A DNA stretch of 64,000 nt from Bacteroidota bacterium (GCA_947450025.1 CANFTW010000008.1:122444-186443); one strand, 5' to 3'. Counted from the stretch's first letter, positions 18,670 through 27,486 are shown. The notes: a model not told the origin generated them from the letters alone. Numbers and translations are program-made.

Positions 18670-20658
18670 CTACTTTAAGATGCCTTGATTTAAGAGTTCT
18701 GTAAAGTAATACTTCTGACCTTTATAAATAGCAATTATAAAGGCATCGTTAATGCCGTTTTTCTTTGCCCTCTGAAGTAAAGCATCTGTTTCGTTTAAGG
18801 TATTATAGCTGCCTAAAGTAAAGCGTGTAATATTATCTCCATAAGTCTTTCGTTCGGCACTTGGTAGTCCAATTAATTTTGAATAATTAAAGTTTTCTAA
18901 AATTTTATAAGCGCCAATTTGAACAGTGTACTGCAAGCTATCAACTATTTTATTCCCATATTTTTCTAATAAAGCTTCATAAGTCAGGCCAATTGGAATT
19001 AAATCATCTGTCTTGAATACCGAAGAATCAATTTTAGTTGAATTTATTTTTAAATATTCATCAGAAAACAATTCCGCATTAATTTCAATTCTAGCAAAAG
19101 AATCAATTTTAGCAGTAGAAATATCCTTTGTAAGCTTTGTATTAAGGTATTTGTAAACGATTTCGTATTCGTTACCAGAAGGTAAATTTACGAGATAGCC
19201 ACCATTTAAAGAATTAGAAGTAAATGTTCCTGAAAAATCTTTTTTGCTAATTTTAGAACGGACAAGGATATCTGCTTTTACAGGAGCATTGTCGAAGGTC
19301 ACATATCCTGATATTAATACTAATGCTGTTGGTTTGCCAAACAAACCTGGTTCAACCATATAAATATCTTGTTGGCCAAAACCATCTTTTTTTTCCGACG
19401 AATAATATCCACGTTCTCCATCTGAGGAAACCACATAAAATTTATCGTCTTGAGATGTATTAACAGGTTTTCCAACATTATATGGAGTTGACCAAGCACC
19501 TTGTTTAAACTCACTTCTAAAAATATCATAACCTCCAATGGTATTATGTCCTGTAGATGAAAAGAATAATGTTTTTCCATCAGAGTGAACAAACGGAGCA
19601 TCTTCATCAAACTTAGTGTTTATTTCAGACCCTAAGTTTTTTACATTACCCCAATAGCCATCAGGCATTAATTGAGCCGTGTATATATCTCTTCCCCCTA
19701 AACCACCTTTTCTATCACTCGAGAAATAAATAGTTTTTTCATCAGGTGATAAACAGACACTGCCTTCCCAAAAATTTGAATTGATACCTTTTACTCTTTC
19801 GGGAATTCTCCAATTTGCACCATCTAATTTACTCATGAATATATCACCAGTCCCAATACCAACATTCCTATAAATGAACAACTTTTGTCCATCATGAGAA
19901 ATATAAACGGCAGCATCATGTCCATTAGTGTTAATACTACTGATTGGAATTGGATCTGACCATTGATTGTTTTTATTTTTGTATGACATCATTACATCTT
20001 CGAAGTAGATCCCATTTTTTGCATCTATTTTGTTAGGTAAAATTTGTTTTCCTCCCATTGAGCGTTCACCTCTATAAGTAAAAACCATAAAGTTTTCGCT
20101 TGAAGGAAAAACAGGAGTATACTCAGAACTGGCTGTGTTTACAGGAGGCCCAATATTCGTTATTTTGGTAACTGCAGATTTATTTTCTAGTGCGATAGCG
20201 CTTTTGCACATAGAAATTTGATGATCTACTTCGGTTTTTGTATCCTTATCTAAATTATTTAACGTGTATTTTTCAAATTGAGCAATAGCTTCACGAAACT
20301 TGTTGTTAACAGAATAAGCCCTTCCTAAAAAATAATCATAATCAGCTAATCTTATCTTAATTGATTCTGCAGCAATAATAAGAGATTCAGCATTAGCCTG
20401 AAAACGCGAGTCGTATGCACTACATGATCCTAATAAATAGCTAACGTAAATATTTGATTTATGCTTTTTGTACAAACTATCATAGATTGGTCTTGCAAAA
20501 AGATACTCTTGATTATCATAATATTTATCTGCATAATTTAATTTTTGCCTTTCATTTAAAGGCCAATTTGATGTTTGTTCTTCTTTTAATTCAAGATTTA
20601 TTTGGCTGTAAGTTAAATAACATAACGATATTAAAAAGAAAATTAACTTAGTTTTCAT
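18670..20658 (-). CDS. TPR/PD40 beta-propeller protein with C-terminal SPOR domain
   Basis: A 662-residue exported protein (signal peptide about 1-18). Domain order: TPR-like helices (about 35-150), then a WD40-like PD40 beta-propeller (about 190-435). The propeller shows repeats of S-P-D-E-K-T-I-Y-F-S-S-D-R-K-G-G-x-G-G-R-D-I-Y type. A beta-sandwich of carboxypeptidase-regulatory type (about 445-520) follows, then a SPOR-like domain (about 575-660, beginning YTVQIGAYK) that in other proteins binds denuded peptidoglycan. The first three modules match the PorE/T9SS-associated OmpA family, but a SPOR domain replaces OmpA here. It is probably periplasmic or outer-membrane associated and wall-bound. 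Confidence 0.85.
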   Translation of the reverse strand: MKTKLIFFLISLCYLTYSQINLELKEEQTSNWPLNERQKLNYADKYYDNQEYLFARPIYDSLYKKHKSNIYVSYLLGSCSAYDSRFQANAESLIIAAESIKIRLADYDYFLGRAYSVNNKFREAIAQFEKYTLNNLDKDTKTEVDHQISMCKSAIALENKSAVTKITNIGPPVNTASSEYTPVFPSSENFMVFTYRGERSMGGKQILPNKIDAKNGIYFEDVMMSYKNKNNQWSDPIPISSINTNGHDAAVYISHDGQKLFIYRNVGIGTGDIFMSKLDGANWRIPERVKGINSNFWEGSVCLSPDEKTIYFSSDRKGGLGGRDIYTAQLMPDGYWGNVKNLGSEINTKFDEDAPFVHSDGKTLFFSSTGHNTIGGYDIFRSEFKQGAWSTPYNVGKPVNTSQDDKFYVVSSDGERGYYSSEKKDGFGQQDIYMVEPGLFGKPTALVLISGYVTFDNAPVKADILVRSKISKKDFSGTFTSNSLNGGYLVNLPSGNEYEIVYKYLNTKLTKDISTAKIDSFARIEINAELFSDEYLKINSTKIDSSVFKTDDLIPIGLTYEALLEKYGNKIVDSLQYTVQIGAYKILENFNYSKLIGLPSAERKTYGDNITRFTLGSYNTLNETDALLQRAKKNGINDAFIIAIYKGQKYYFTELLNQGILK

Positions 20659-20780
20659 GTATATAATCTGATTTTATTGAAATTTGGCATCATGAAATTA
20701 CAAATAATAACAATATTAGTGGATGCTAACCATCTTTTTTAACAACAAAACCTAACTTATAATTGTTAATAGAGTAAGAA

Positions 20781-21275
20781 TTAATACAGGTTGGTTATCC
20801 TGACTATTTTCAAAAATCGTTTTTCATAATAAGGTGATTCTTTATAAGAAGATATCTTAACACCTGAATGTTTTTTATTTGAAGAACTATGAATAAATTG
20901 GAGAGGTTCTCCGGCATTGGAGGTTATGATGCCAACATGCCCTGGTGTTTTGTTTTTAGAATTGGTTCCTGTAAATACAATAATATCACCAATTTTAAAT
21001 GAATCTGGGTGAATTGTTTTACCCGTATTCATATAATCAATGGATGAACGAGGCGCTTTTACCTTAAAATGTGTGAAAACAAAATATACAAAACCAGAAC
21101 AGTCAAATCCGATTTTCGGATTACAACATGCATATTTATAGGGTGTCCCAATAAACTGTTTACTAAATTCTATTAAGCTATCTGAGCTTATAATATTGTT
21201 TGATTCGTTAATTTGAGCTTGGCTATAAGACGATGTAGCCATTAATATTAAAATCGAAATGATAAATGATTTCAT
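20781..21275 (-). CDS. NlpC/P60 (C40) cell-wall endopeptidase
   Basis: A 164-residue secreted cysteine peptidase (signal peptide 1-20, SYSQAQ). Catalytic Cys59 is in FDCSGFV, His113 in GHVGII, and a third polar residue (His129) in FIHSSS, the normal NlpC/P60 triad. Such enzymes cleave D-Glu-gamma-mDAP bonds in peptidoglycan stems. There are no extra binding domains, so targeting comes from the catalytic domain or partners. The 120-bp region upstream shows no recognisable operator. Confidence 0.93.
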   Translation of the reverse strand: MKSFIISILILMATSSYSQAQINESNNIISSDSLIEFSKQFIGTPYKYACCNPKIGFDCSGFVYFVFTHFKVKAPRSSIDYMNTGKTIHPDSFKIGDIIVFTGTNSKNKTPGHVGIITSNAGEPLQFIHSSSNKKHSGVKISSYKESPYYEKRFLKIVRITNLY

Positions 21276-21398
21276 TATGATAAATATACTTTTTTTATTT
21301 TTAGTTTAATAGTCTTGTATATTTTATAAAAAATCATAAATTATTTTAAGTCTAAAACTTTTTCACTTTTAATATGTTATTTTTATAAATACAAAGAT

Positions 21399-22409
21399 AT
21401 GAATCAATCAAATCCTATCAATATTAATAAATTAAACACCTCTCGTTTTTTTATAGTGATGATATTGCTTATGAATCTGGGCTATAATACACAATGTCAA
21501 AATGCACAAAAAAAATCTGAGGTAAATTCAAAAACAGTTATAAAACAAAATGGCACTATGAAGTTATACCCACTTACAAAAGAAGAAACATATGTTATAG
21601 TGAACAAAGGCACTGAGCGACCATATACGGGAGAATATACGGATGTATTTAAAAAGGGAACCTATTTATGTAAACAATGTCATTCACCTTTATACAAGTC
21701 TGATTCAAAATTTCATTCAGGTTGTGGTTGGCCAAGTTTTGATGATGAAATTAAAGGCGCCGTAAAAAAAACCTTAGATGCAGATGGTCAGCGAACCGAA
21801 ATCACTTGTGCAAATTGTGATGGCCATTTAGGACATGTATTTTATGGAGAAGGATTGACTGATAAGGACACTCGTCATTGCGTAAACTCAATATCGATGA
21901 TATTTGAGGAAGACGCCGTTAAAACATCTACGGCAAAGGCCATTTTTGCAGGTGGTTGTTTTTGGGGTGTTGAATATTATTTTCAACATGCTAAAGGGGT
22001 TATAAGCACGAGTGTAGGATATACTGGTGGTTTCAAAAAAAATCCAACCTATAAAGAAGTTTGTTCTCATACAACAGGGCATATTGAAGCCATGGAGGTA
22101 ACCTACGACCCCTCGCAAACAAGTTATGAGGAATTAGCTAAATTATTTTTTGAAATTCATGATCCTACACAATCTAATGGGCAAGGGAATGATATTGGAC
22201 CTCAATATTTATCTGTTATTTTTTATTTAGATGATAATCAAAAGTCTATTTCAGAAAAATTAATTAGTCAATTACAATTAAAAGGTTATAAAGTAGCAAC
22301 ACAGCTAAAGAAGGCCTCTAAGTTTTGGCCTGCTGAAGATTATCATCAACAATATTATGAGAAAGAGGGTGGAGTGCCTTATTGTCATAAACGCGTTTCT
22401 AGATTTTAG
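21399..22409 (+). CDS. msrB/msrA: Bifunctional methionine sulfoxide reductase MsrB-MsrA
   Basis: Repairs both methionine sulfoxide epimers. Residues about 55-172 are MsrB: zinc Cys91/94 (CKQC) and 137/140 (CANC), and catalytic Cys161 in RHCVNS. Residues about 178-336 are MsrA: catalytic Cys187 in GGCFWG, with a likely resolving Cys329 near the C-terminus (PYCHKRVSRF). The order B then A is the less common of the two fusion orders. A hydrophobic N-terminal segment (about 16-30) suggests export or membrane anchoring. Cys33 follows it, but the residues before it do not fit a lipobox well, so I favour an envelope-located reductase without claiming a lipoprotein. Confidence 0.94.
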   Translation: MNQSNPININKLNTSRFFIVMILLMNLGYNTQCQNAQKKSEVNSKTVIKQNGTMKLYPLTKEETYVIVNKGTERPYTGEYTDVFKKGTYLCKQCHSPLYKSDSKFHSGCGWPSFDDEIKGAVKKTLDADGQRTEITCANCDGHLGHVFYGEGLTDKDTRHCVNSISMIFEEDAVKTSTAKAIFAGGCFWGVEYYFQHAKGVISTSVGYTGGFKKNPTYKEVCSHTTGHIEAMEVTYDPSQTSYEELAKLFFEIHDPTQSNGQGNDIGPQYLSVIFYLDDNQKSISEKLISQLQLKGYKVATQLKKASKFWPAEDYHQQYYEKEGGVPYCHKRVSRF

Positions 22410-22412
22410 AAT

Positions 22413-22447
22413 AAAAAAAGTCCTTTCAAATTGAAAGGACTTTTTTT
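22413..22447. terminator. Bidirectional rho-independent terminator
   Basis: Perfect 17-bp arms AAAAAAAGTCCTTTCAA / TTGAAAGGACTTTTTTT with a 1-nt centre, between the convergent msrBA and response-regulator genes. Confidence 0.9.
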
Positions 22448-22464
22448 ATGGAGGTGTAGGGATT

Positions 22465-23532
22465 TTAAAAATACTTTTTAATGTAAGTTTCAAACTTTTT
22501 AATATCAACAATAGAAATGTTACTGCCTTTTATTTCAACCAAGCCTTCTTGTTTAAAATCACTTAATGTTCTAATAAGAGACTCAGTCGCTGTTCCAACA
22601 ATATTTGCTAGGTCTTCTCTTGATATTGAAATACTGAAAGTATCTTTATTATTTTGCTGATAATTTTTTTGAAGTTTTAATAGTGCTTCTGCAACGCGCT
22701 TTTTTACGCTACTGTAAGCCATTTTTAAAAGTTGATCTTCTTTTTCTTGAATCTCATTAGACAGCAATCTTACAAAGCGTTTCATGACACCATGATTTTT
22801 GTTTAATAGAGCATAAAAATCTTCTTTAGGGATCATCACTACACTGGAGTCTTCAAGAGCTTCTGCACTTTCGTTATATACTGTTTCATCTAGTAAAGCA
22901 GTATATCCAAAGAAGTCACCTTCTTTGTGAAGAGATATGATAAGCTCTTTTCCATATTCATGAGCTCTAAATGATTTAATTTTACCTTTTTCTAATAAAT
23001 ATAAATAATTAGGGTTATTACCTTCTGTATATATTAATTCTTTCTTTTTAAATGTTTTTACCTTAGCAGAATCGCTCAAGTGATTTAGTTCCTCTAAAGA
23101 TTTCGCTTCATCAAGAAAGTTATTGATACCAGCTTCATCTCTAGAATACTCAGACTTCATTAATTCTGATTTTTTTAATCGACTTTCGACAGCTCTTAAA
23201 AGTTCAATGTCATCAAATGGTTTAGTGATGTAATCATCTGCACCCATTTCCATTCCTTTTCTAAAATCACCTCGTTCTGATTTTGCTGTTAAAAATATAA
23301 AAGGAATTGAGGCTGTTTTTGAGTTTTTACTTAATAGATGAATCACGCCATAACCATCTAAAACGGGCATCATAATATCACAAATAATTAAATCGACATG
23401 ATTAATATTTGCAAGCTCAACACCTATTTTGCCATTTTCAGCTTGCAAAACTTTATAGTTAGCCAACTCTAATATCTCAGCTGTGTTTTCTCGAACTTCG
23501 TTATTATCTTCAATTAATAGTATTGTTTTCAT
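22465..23532 (-). CDS. Response regulator fused to a Crp/Fnr-type transcription factor (REC-cNMP-HTH)
   Basis: A 355-residue hybrid. Residues 1-120 are a CheY-like receiver with phospho-acceptor Asp52 (ICDIMMP), acidic pocket Glu8/Asp9, Thr82 and Lys104. Residues about 150-270 form a cNMP-binding-type beta-roll (ELIYTEGNNPNYLYLL, GDFFGYTALL), with no Fnr-type Fe-S cysteine cluster. Residues about 285-355 are a Crp-family winged helix. Its recognition helix has Glu317 and Arg321, the positions that read the TGA core in Crp and Fnr. Ile320 stands where Fnr has Ser. The gene overlaps the kinase gene by 23 nt, so the two are translationally linked. Inferred regulator of the TGAY-N4-RTCA operators in this window, including its own promoter. 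Confidence 0.93.
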   Translation of the reverse strand: MKTILLIEDNNEVRENTAEILELANYKVLQAENGKIGVELANINHVDLIICDIMMPVLDGYGVIHLLSKNSKTASIPFIFLTAKSERGDFRKGMEMGADDYITKPFDDIELLRAVESRLKKSELMKSEYSRDEAGINNFLDEAKSLEELNHLSDSAKVKTFKKKELIYTEGNNPNYLYLLEKGKIKSFRAHEYGKELIISLHKEGDFFGYTALLDETVYNESAEALEDSSVVMIPKEDFYALLNKNHGVMKRFVRLLSNEIQEKEDQLLKMAYSSVKKRVAEALLKLQKNYQQNNKDTFSISISREDLANIVGTATESLIRTLSDFKQEGLVEIKGSNISIVDIKKFETYIKKYF

Positions 23533-24739
23533 TTTGTAATGGTAAAGTAATATAAAATGTAGTTCCTTTATCTAATTCACTTTCAAATTTTATTTGTCCG
23601 TTCAGAAATTCAACATATTTGGCAACAATATTTAAACCTAAACCCGTTCCTTGAATATTGGATACATTTTTTGCTCTAAAGAAACGTTCAAATAAGTTTT
23701 TTTGCTCATCAATAGGAATTCCCATTCCATGATCTTTCACCATAATTTGTAGTTCAGTTCCAATATGTATAGTATTAATATCAATTGGTTTATTTTCGGA
23801 AGAAAATTTGCTAGCGTTTGAGACTAGGTTTATAATTATGTTTTTAATAAATTGTTTATCGGTTACAAAATCATGATTGCCTTCATGTTTGTAGGTGACT
23901 TCTTGTCCAGTTTTTAGAAAGTTGCTTAACTCACTTAAACTGTCATTGATGAAACTAGGAATTTCTACTAAAGCTAAATTAACGCTCACTTTTCCTTCTT
24001 CTAGTTTTCCAGCTGATAAAAAGTCATTCAAAATCATCGTCATATTTGTAACCGCTGATTTGATTCTTTCAACATGCTTATGACGTTTTTCTTCTTCTTC
24101 AGATTGTTTGTATTTGCCTATTAATGAAGCCGATGAAAGAATAGTACTTAATGGAGTTCTGAACTCATGGGATGCCATGGTCACAAAACGAGACTTCATA
24201 TCATTTAATTCTTTTTCTTTTTCAAGAGCAATACTTAATTCATCTTTAGAGGCTTCTAATTCATGTAAGGTTTCCTTTAATATTTTGGTTCGTTCCTCAA
24301 CTTTTAATTCTAATTCAGCATTAATGCGTATGATTTTTTCCTCTGCTACTTTTCGTTCAGTTCTATCAATAATAAAAGCAATAACAAACATTTCATCATT
24401 ATTTTTATAATGACTTAAGCTGATTTCTAAAGGAAATTCAATGCCATTTTTCTTTTTACCATATAAATCTAACCCCTTTCCCATCGATCGAGAGTGAGGA
24501 TTTGCATTGTAGTGATCGCGATGCTTTTGGTGGCTATTGGAAAATTTAGAAGGAACTAAAATTTCTATTTTTTGATTTAGTAGTTCGCCAATTTCATATC
24601 CAAACAATTTTTCCGAACTCGGATTGGCACGAATAATCGTTCCAAATTGGTTTGCAATAATGATTCCCTCAGTTGTATGCTCAAACAAAGCATTTAAACT
24701 TTCCATAACGCGTGAATTATTTTCTCCCAAGGTATTCAT
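23510..24739 (-). CDS. PAS-domain sensor histidine kinase, possibly FixL-like
   Basis: A 409-residue soluble kinase with no membrane segment. PAS domain about residues 12-128, coiled coil about 130-188, HisKA with phospho-acceptor His191 (MASHEFRTPLS). The HATPase has N-box NLVSNASKF, G1 DHGMGI and G2 GTGLGL. The PAS segment around NPHSRSMGKG aligns by eye with the FixL segment carrying the haem ligand DPH-IIGIG, which places His82 at the haem-ligand position. Most relatives of this common PAS type appear to have Arg there. Haem binding is a hypothesis only. It lies first in a two-gene operon with the REC-Crp regulator, preceded by a tandem operator. Confidence 0.9.
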   Translation of the reverse strand: MNTLGENNSRVMESLNALFEHTTEGIIIANQFGTIIRANPSSEKLFGYEIGELLNQKIEILVPSKFSNSHQKHRDHYNANPHSRSMGKGLDLYGKKKNGIEFPLEISLSHYKNNDEMFVIAFIIDRTERKVAEEKIIRINAELELKVEERTKILKETLHELEASKDELSIALEKEKELNDMKSRFVTMASHEFRTPLSTILSSASLIGKYKQSEEEEKRHKHVERIKSAVTNMTMILNDFLSAGKLEEGKVSVNLALVEIPSFINDSLSELSNFLKTGQEVTYKHEGNHDFVTDKQFIKNIIINLVSNASKFSSENKPIDINTIHIGTELQIMVKDHGMGIPIDEQKNLFERFFRAKNVSNIQGTGLGLNIVAKYVEFLNGQIKFESELDKGTTFYITLPLQNENNTIN

Positions 24740-24756
24740 TTTTATAAAATAACCTT

Positions 24757-24821
24757 TAAAGATAGGCGGGGAGTTTTTAACAAAAACTGATAAAAATCAG
24801 TATTTTTAATGATAAAAGTCA
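24757..24821 (-). promoter_or_regulatory. Tandem TGAY-N4-RTCA operator and -7 element of the kinase/regulator operon
   Basis: Proximal site TGAT-AAAA-ATCA at 24788-24799, inside the perfect 16-bp palindrome ACTGATAAAAATCAGT. Distal site TGAT-AAAA-GTCA at 24810-24821. Centres are 22 bp apart. A minus-strand -7 element TATCTTTA lies at 24757-24764, its centre 33 bp from the proximal operator, and the ATG is at 24739. The layout predicts class II activation and autoregulation. Confidence 0.7.
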
Positions 24822-24884
24822 GTATTTGTATAACCTACTAAAATTACTTAAAATTTAAATTAATGAAAATCAATATGTTGTAAT

Positions 24885-26291
24885 TTATTCTAAGAAGTGT
24901 ATATCGTTTTTAGAGGGAATCACAACATTTGGGTAACCTTCCTTTTCTAATTTATCTTTAAAAGAAGTTTTGGCATCTGGATCCCCATGAATTAAAAACA
25001 CTGTTTTGATTTTAGATTTATCTTGACATGATAAAAAGCGGATAATTTCATTATAATCTGCATGAGCACTATAAGAATCAATCACTTCTACATCGGCATT
25101 AACTTCATACAATTTTCTAAAAATTTTCACTTCTTTTTCTCCAGATTTGATTTTTCCTCCTAGAGAGTTTGGCGAACAGTATCCAACAACAAGGATGGTG
25201 TTTTTAGGGTCAGAAATTGTATTAGCTAAATGATGTTTTATTCTCCCAGCATCCATCATGCCTGATGAAGATATAATAATACATGGTTCTTTACTTGAAT
25301 TTAAGGCAATAGACTCTTCTTTTTCCCTAATGTACTTAAGGTTACTAAATCCAAACGGATCAGGATCATTTTTAATATATTCTTGGAGGCGCTCATTAAA
25401 ACAACTTACATTTTCTCGCATGATATCTGTAATGTTAGTAGATAAAGGACTATCTACATATACTTTAATGTTTGGTAGTAATTTTTTGTTTTTTAATTTA
25501 TCTAAAATGTATACAATTTCCTGTGTTCGGCCTAAACTAAAGGCGGGTATAATCAATTTACCTTTTTTTTCAAGACAAGTATTTCTAACCACATTTAATA
25601 AATGTAATTCAGCATCGGTGTCAATTTCATGTAATCTATCTCCATAGGTTGATTCGCATAAAATATAATCAGCTTGAGGAAAACACTCAGGATCTTTTAA
25701 TAGCATATCATTGTATTTTCCAATATCTCCTGTAAAAGTTAAATGAGTTACTTTGTGATCAGAATGTTTTAATGTTAAGCTGATTGCTGCACTACCTAAT
25801 ATATGACCAGCATCAGTAAATTTAAATGATACTTCTTCGTTTAAATGAAAATCGGCATGGTAAGGAACAGTTTTAAAATGTTTCATGCATCGCTCTACAT
25901 CTTTTACTGTATAAAGAGGAGTTAGCGGATCTTCACCTCTTTGCTCTCTTTTTTTATTGACATATTCAATGTCGTATTCATGAATTTTCGCACTATCTAA
26001 TAATAAGACTTCTACAACCTCTAATGTTGGTGGCGTACAATAAATAGAACCTAAAAAACCTTGTTTTACTAGTAAAGGAATGTTACCAGAATGATCAATG
26101 TGGGCATGCGATAAAATTACCACATCGATATCAGAAGGTAGAAATCCTAAATTTCGATTAAGCGTTTCAGTTTCTTTACCCATCCCTTGGTATAATCCAC
26201 AGTCTAATAAAATTTTAAATCCTTTATCTGTTTCTATGATATGCTTACTTCCTGTTACCGTTTCGGTTGCTCCTATAAATTTAACTTGCAT
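24885..26291 (-). CDS. MBL-fold beta-CASP ribonuclease-like protein
   Basis: A 468-residue metallo-beta-lactamase-fold hydrolase of the beta-CASP / RNA-specificity group. The zinc motif HAHIDH (His62, His64, Asp66, His67) is intact. Further ligands include GHILGSA and the Asp of FTGDIGKY. A beta-CASP cap spans about 245-370. The C-terminal RMMBL region contains SSSGMMDAGR, DSYSAHAD and LIHGDPDA. Relatives are RNA exo- or endonucleases, so a role in mRNA turnover under the regulon's conditions is plausible but unproven. It is divergent from the adjacent universal stress protein, and the 164-bp intergenic region carries one operator. Confidence 0.9.
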   Translation of the reverse strand: MQVKFIGATETVTGSKHIIETDKGFKILLDCGLYQGMGKETETLNRNLGFLPSDIDVVILSHAHIDHSGNIPLLVKQGFLGSIYCTPPTLEVVEVLLLDSAKIHEYDIEYVNKKREQRGEDPLTPLYTVKDVERCMKHFKTVPYHADFHLNEEVSFKFTDAGHILGSAAISLTLKHSDHKVTHLTFTGDIGKYNDMLLKDPECFPQADYILCESTYGDRLHEIDTDAELHLLNVVRNTCLEKKGKLIIPAFSLGRTQEIVYILDKLKNKKLLPNIKVYVDSPLSTNITDIMRENVSCFNERLQEYIKNDPDPFGFSNLKYIREKEESIALNSSKEPCIIISSSGMMDAGRIKHHLANTISDPKNTILVVGYCSPNSLGGKIKSGEKEVKIFRKLYEVNADVEVIDSYSAHADYNEIIRFLSCQDKSKIKTVFLIHGDPDAKTSFKDKLEKEGYPNVVIPSKNDIHFLE

Positions 26292-26295
26292 GATG

Positions 26296-26336
26296 TAAAG
26301 ATAGTTAAATGTAGAATGTATGTCTGATATAAGTCA
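26296..26336 (-). promoter_or_regulatory. TGAT-N4-GTCA operator between the MBL protein and the universal stress protein
   Basis: Single site TGAT-ATAA-GTCA at 26325-26336. On the minus strand, TATCTTTA (the same octamer as in the kinase promoter) lies at 26296-26303, 31 bp centre to centre, just before the ATG at 26291. For the divergent stress-protein gene a TAAATTTG element is at 26372-26379, 45 bp from the operator. Control is therefore more likely for the MBL gene. Confidence 0.55.
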
Positions 26337-26455
26337 TAATAATATTTACAGGGAATTGATTTTCATTTAGTTAAATTTGCATGTCTTACTTTCTCTTGGC
26401 ATTCTAGGTTTTTAAAGCCTTTAAGAGATTCGTGTTAAATCTAAAACATAATGAT

Positions 26456-27286
26456 ATGAAAACAGTATTGGTTCCTATTGATTTTTCTGAGACATCAGAT
26501 AACGCATTATTTTATGCGACTAATTTAGCAACAGATTTGTTTGCAAATTTAATTCTATTACATGTCAATTCTATTCCTGTATATAATAACGAGTATAATA
26601 TTTTACCCTATACGGTTAATGATAGTCTTGAAATTGGTTTAAATTCACTAAAGGAAAAGGTGAATTTGTTAAAAGAAAAATTCGATTTTAAGGGTAATGT
26701 CGAATGTTTTGTAGAAATTGGTGATTTGAAATCAGTTGTGTTTGATTTTATCAATAAAAAAACAATTGATTTGATAGTTATGGGTATAACAGGTCAAGAA
26801 ACAGCTATTGAAAAAGTATTGTTTGGAAGTAATGCCGTTTCTATTTCACGAGAAAGTAGTATTCCAGTTTTTATTATCCCTAAAACTTATCTTTATAAAG
26901 ATATTAAAAGCATCGCTTATGCTTGTGAATATGATGTGAATGTTACAGAACAATCAGGTTTGCAACAAATAAAAAATATTTCAAATCTATTTAATGCTAG
27001 CTTAAGCGTTTTACATGTTATTCCAGATTTTCATTTAATGAATGAAATTGAATCAGAAACAGACTTATTTATTGAACAAAATCTCGAGAAAACTAGCCAT
27101 AAAACTTTTATATTATCAGAAAATAGGCCTAGTACCGCATTACTCGACTTCATTAAAACACATGGCGTAGATGTAATTGTTTTAGAACAGAAAAAACATT
27201 CTTTTATTCATAAATTAATATATCCTAGTACAACTAAAGAAGTTGCTTTTAGTAGTCCAATTCCAGTATTGACTATTCATAGTTAA
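26456..27286 (+). CDS. Universal stress protein, tandem UspA domains
   Basis: A protein of about 276 residues with two UspA folds (about 1-142 and 150-276). The first opens with KTVLVPIDFSETSDNAL and has the G-x2-G-x9-G-S-type nucleotide loop (MGITGQ, then GSNAVSISRES). The second is more degenerate (VIVLEQKKHSF). A frame opens with GTG at 26432, but the ATG at 26456 begins exactly at the conserved N-terminus, so I use it. Cytoplasmic; the ligand is probably ATP or none. It lies next to the cbb3 genes and is divergent from the MBL protein. Confidence 0.9.
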   Translation: MKTVLVPIDFSETSDNALFYATNLATDLFANLILLHVNSIPVYNNEYNILPYTVNDSLEIGLNSLKEKVNLLKEKFDFKGNVECFVEIGDLKSVVFDFINKKTIDLIVMGITGQETAIEKVLFGSNAVSISRESSIPVFIIPKTYLYKDIKSIAYACEYDVNVTEQSGLQQIKNISNLFNASLSVLHVIPDFHLMNEIESETDLFIEQNLEKTSHKTFILSENRPSTALLDFIKTHGVDVIVLEQKKHSFIHKLIYPSTTKEVAFSSPIPVLTIHS

Positions 27287-27417
27287 GTTATAATGATTGA
27301 TTATTACTTGTAATTATTCCTATCTATAGAGTTTGTAATCAGTCAAGTCGTTTTAAGAATCTTGAATTTCACGCATTGTTTTAAGTAGCTAAAATCAATT
27401 ACATAAAATGTTTAATT

Positions 27418-27482
27418 TGACCTAAATCAATTTTAAAGCTGATAATAATCAGTTTTAATAGAATCGTCTGAGATTAAATTTG
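27418..27482 (+). promoter_or_regulatory. Tandem operator and -7 element of ccoI
   Basis: Distal TGAC-CTAA-ATCA at 27418-27429, proximal TGAT-AATA-ATCA at 27440-27451, 22 bp apart. The -7 element TAAATTTG at 27475-27482 is centred 33 bp from the proximal site. The GTG start at 27487 lies only 4 nt beyond it, so the mRNA may be leaderless. Confidence 0.75.
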
Positions 27483-27486
27483 AAAC

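Noticed and set aside
24108..24410. 100-aa frame opposite the histidine kinase
   Set aside because: Shadow of the kinase coding sequence with no recognisable protein features.
25258..25647. 129-aa frame opposite the MBL protein
   Set aside because: Antisense shadow of a well-conserved gene; no start context or motif.
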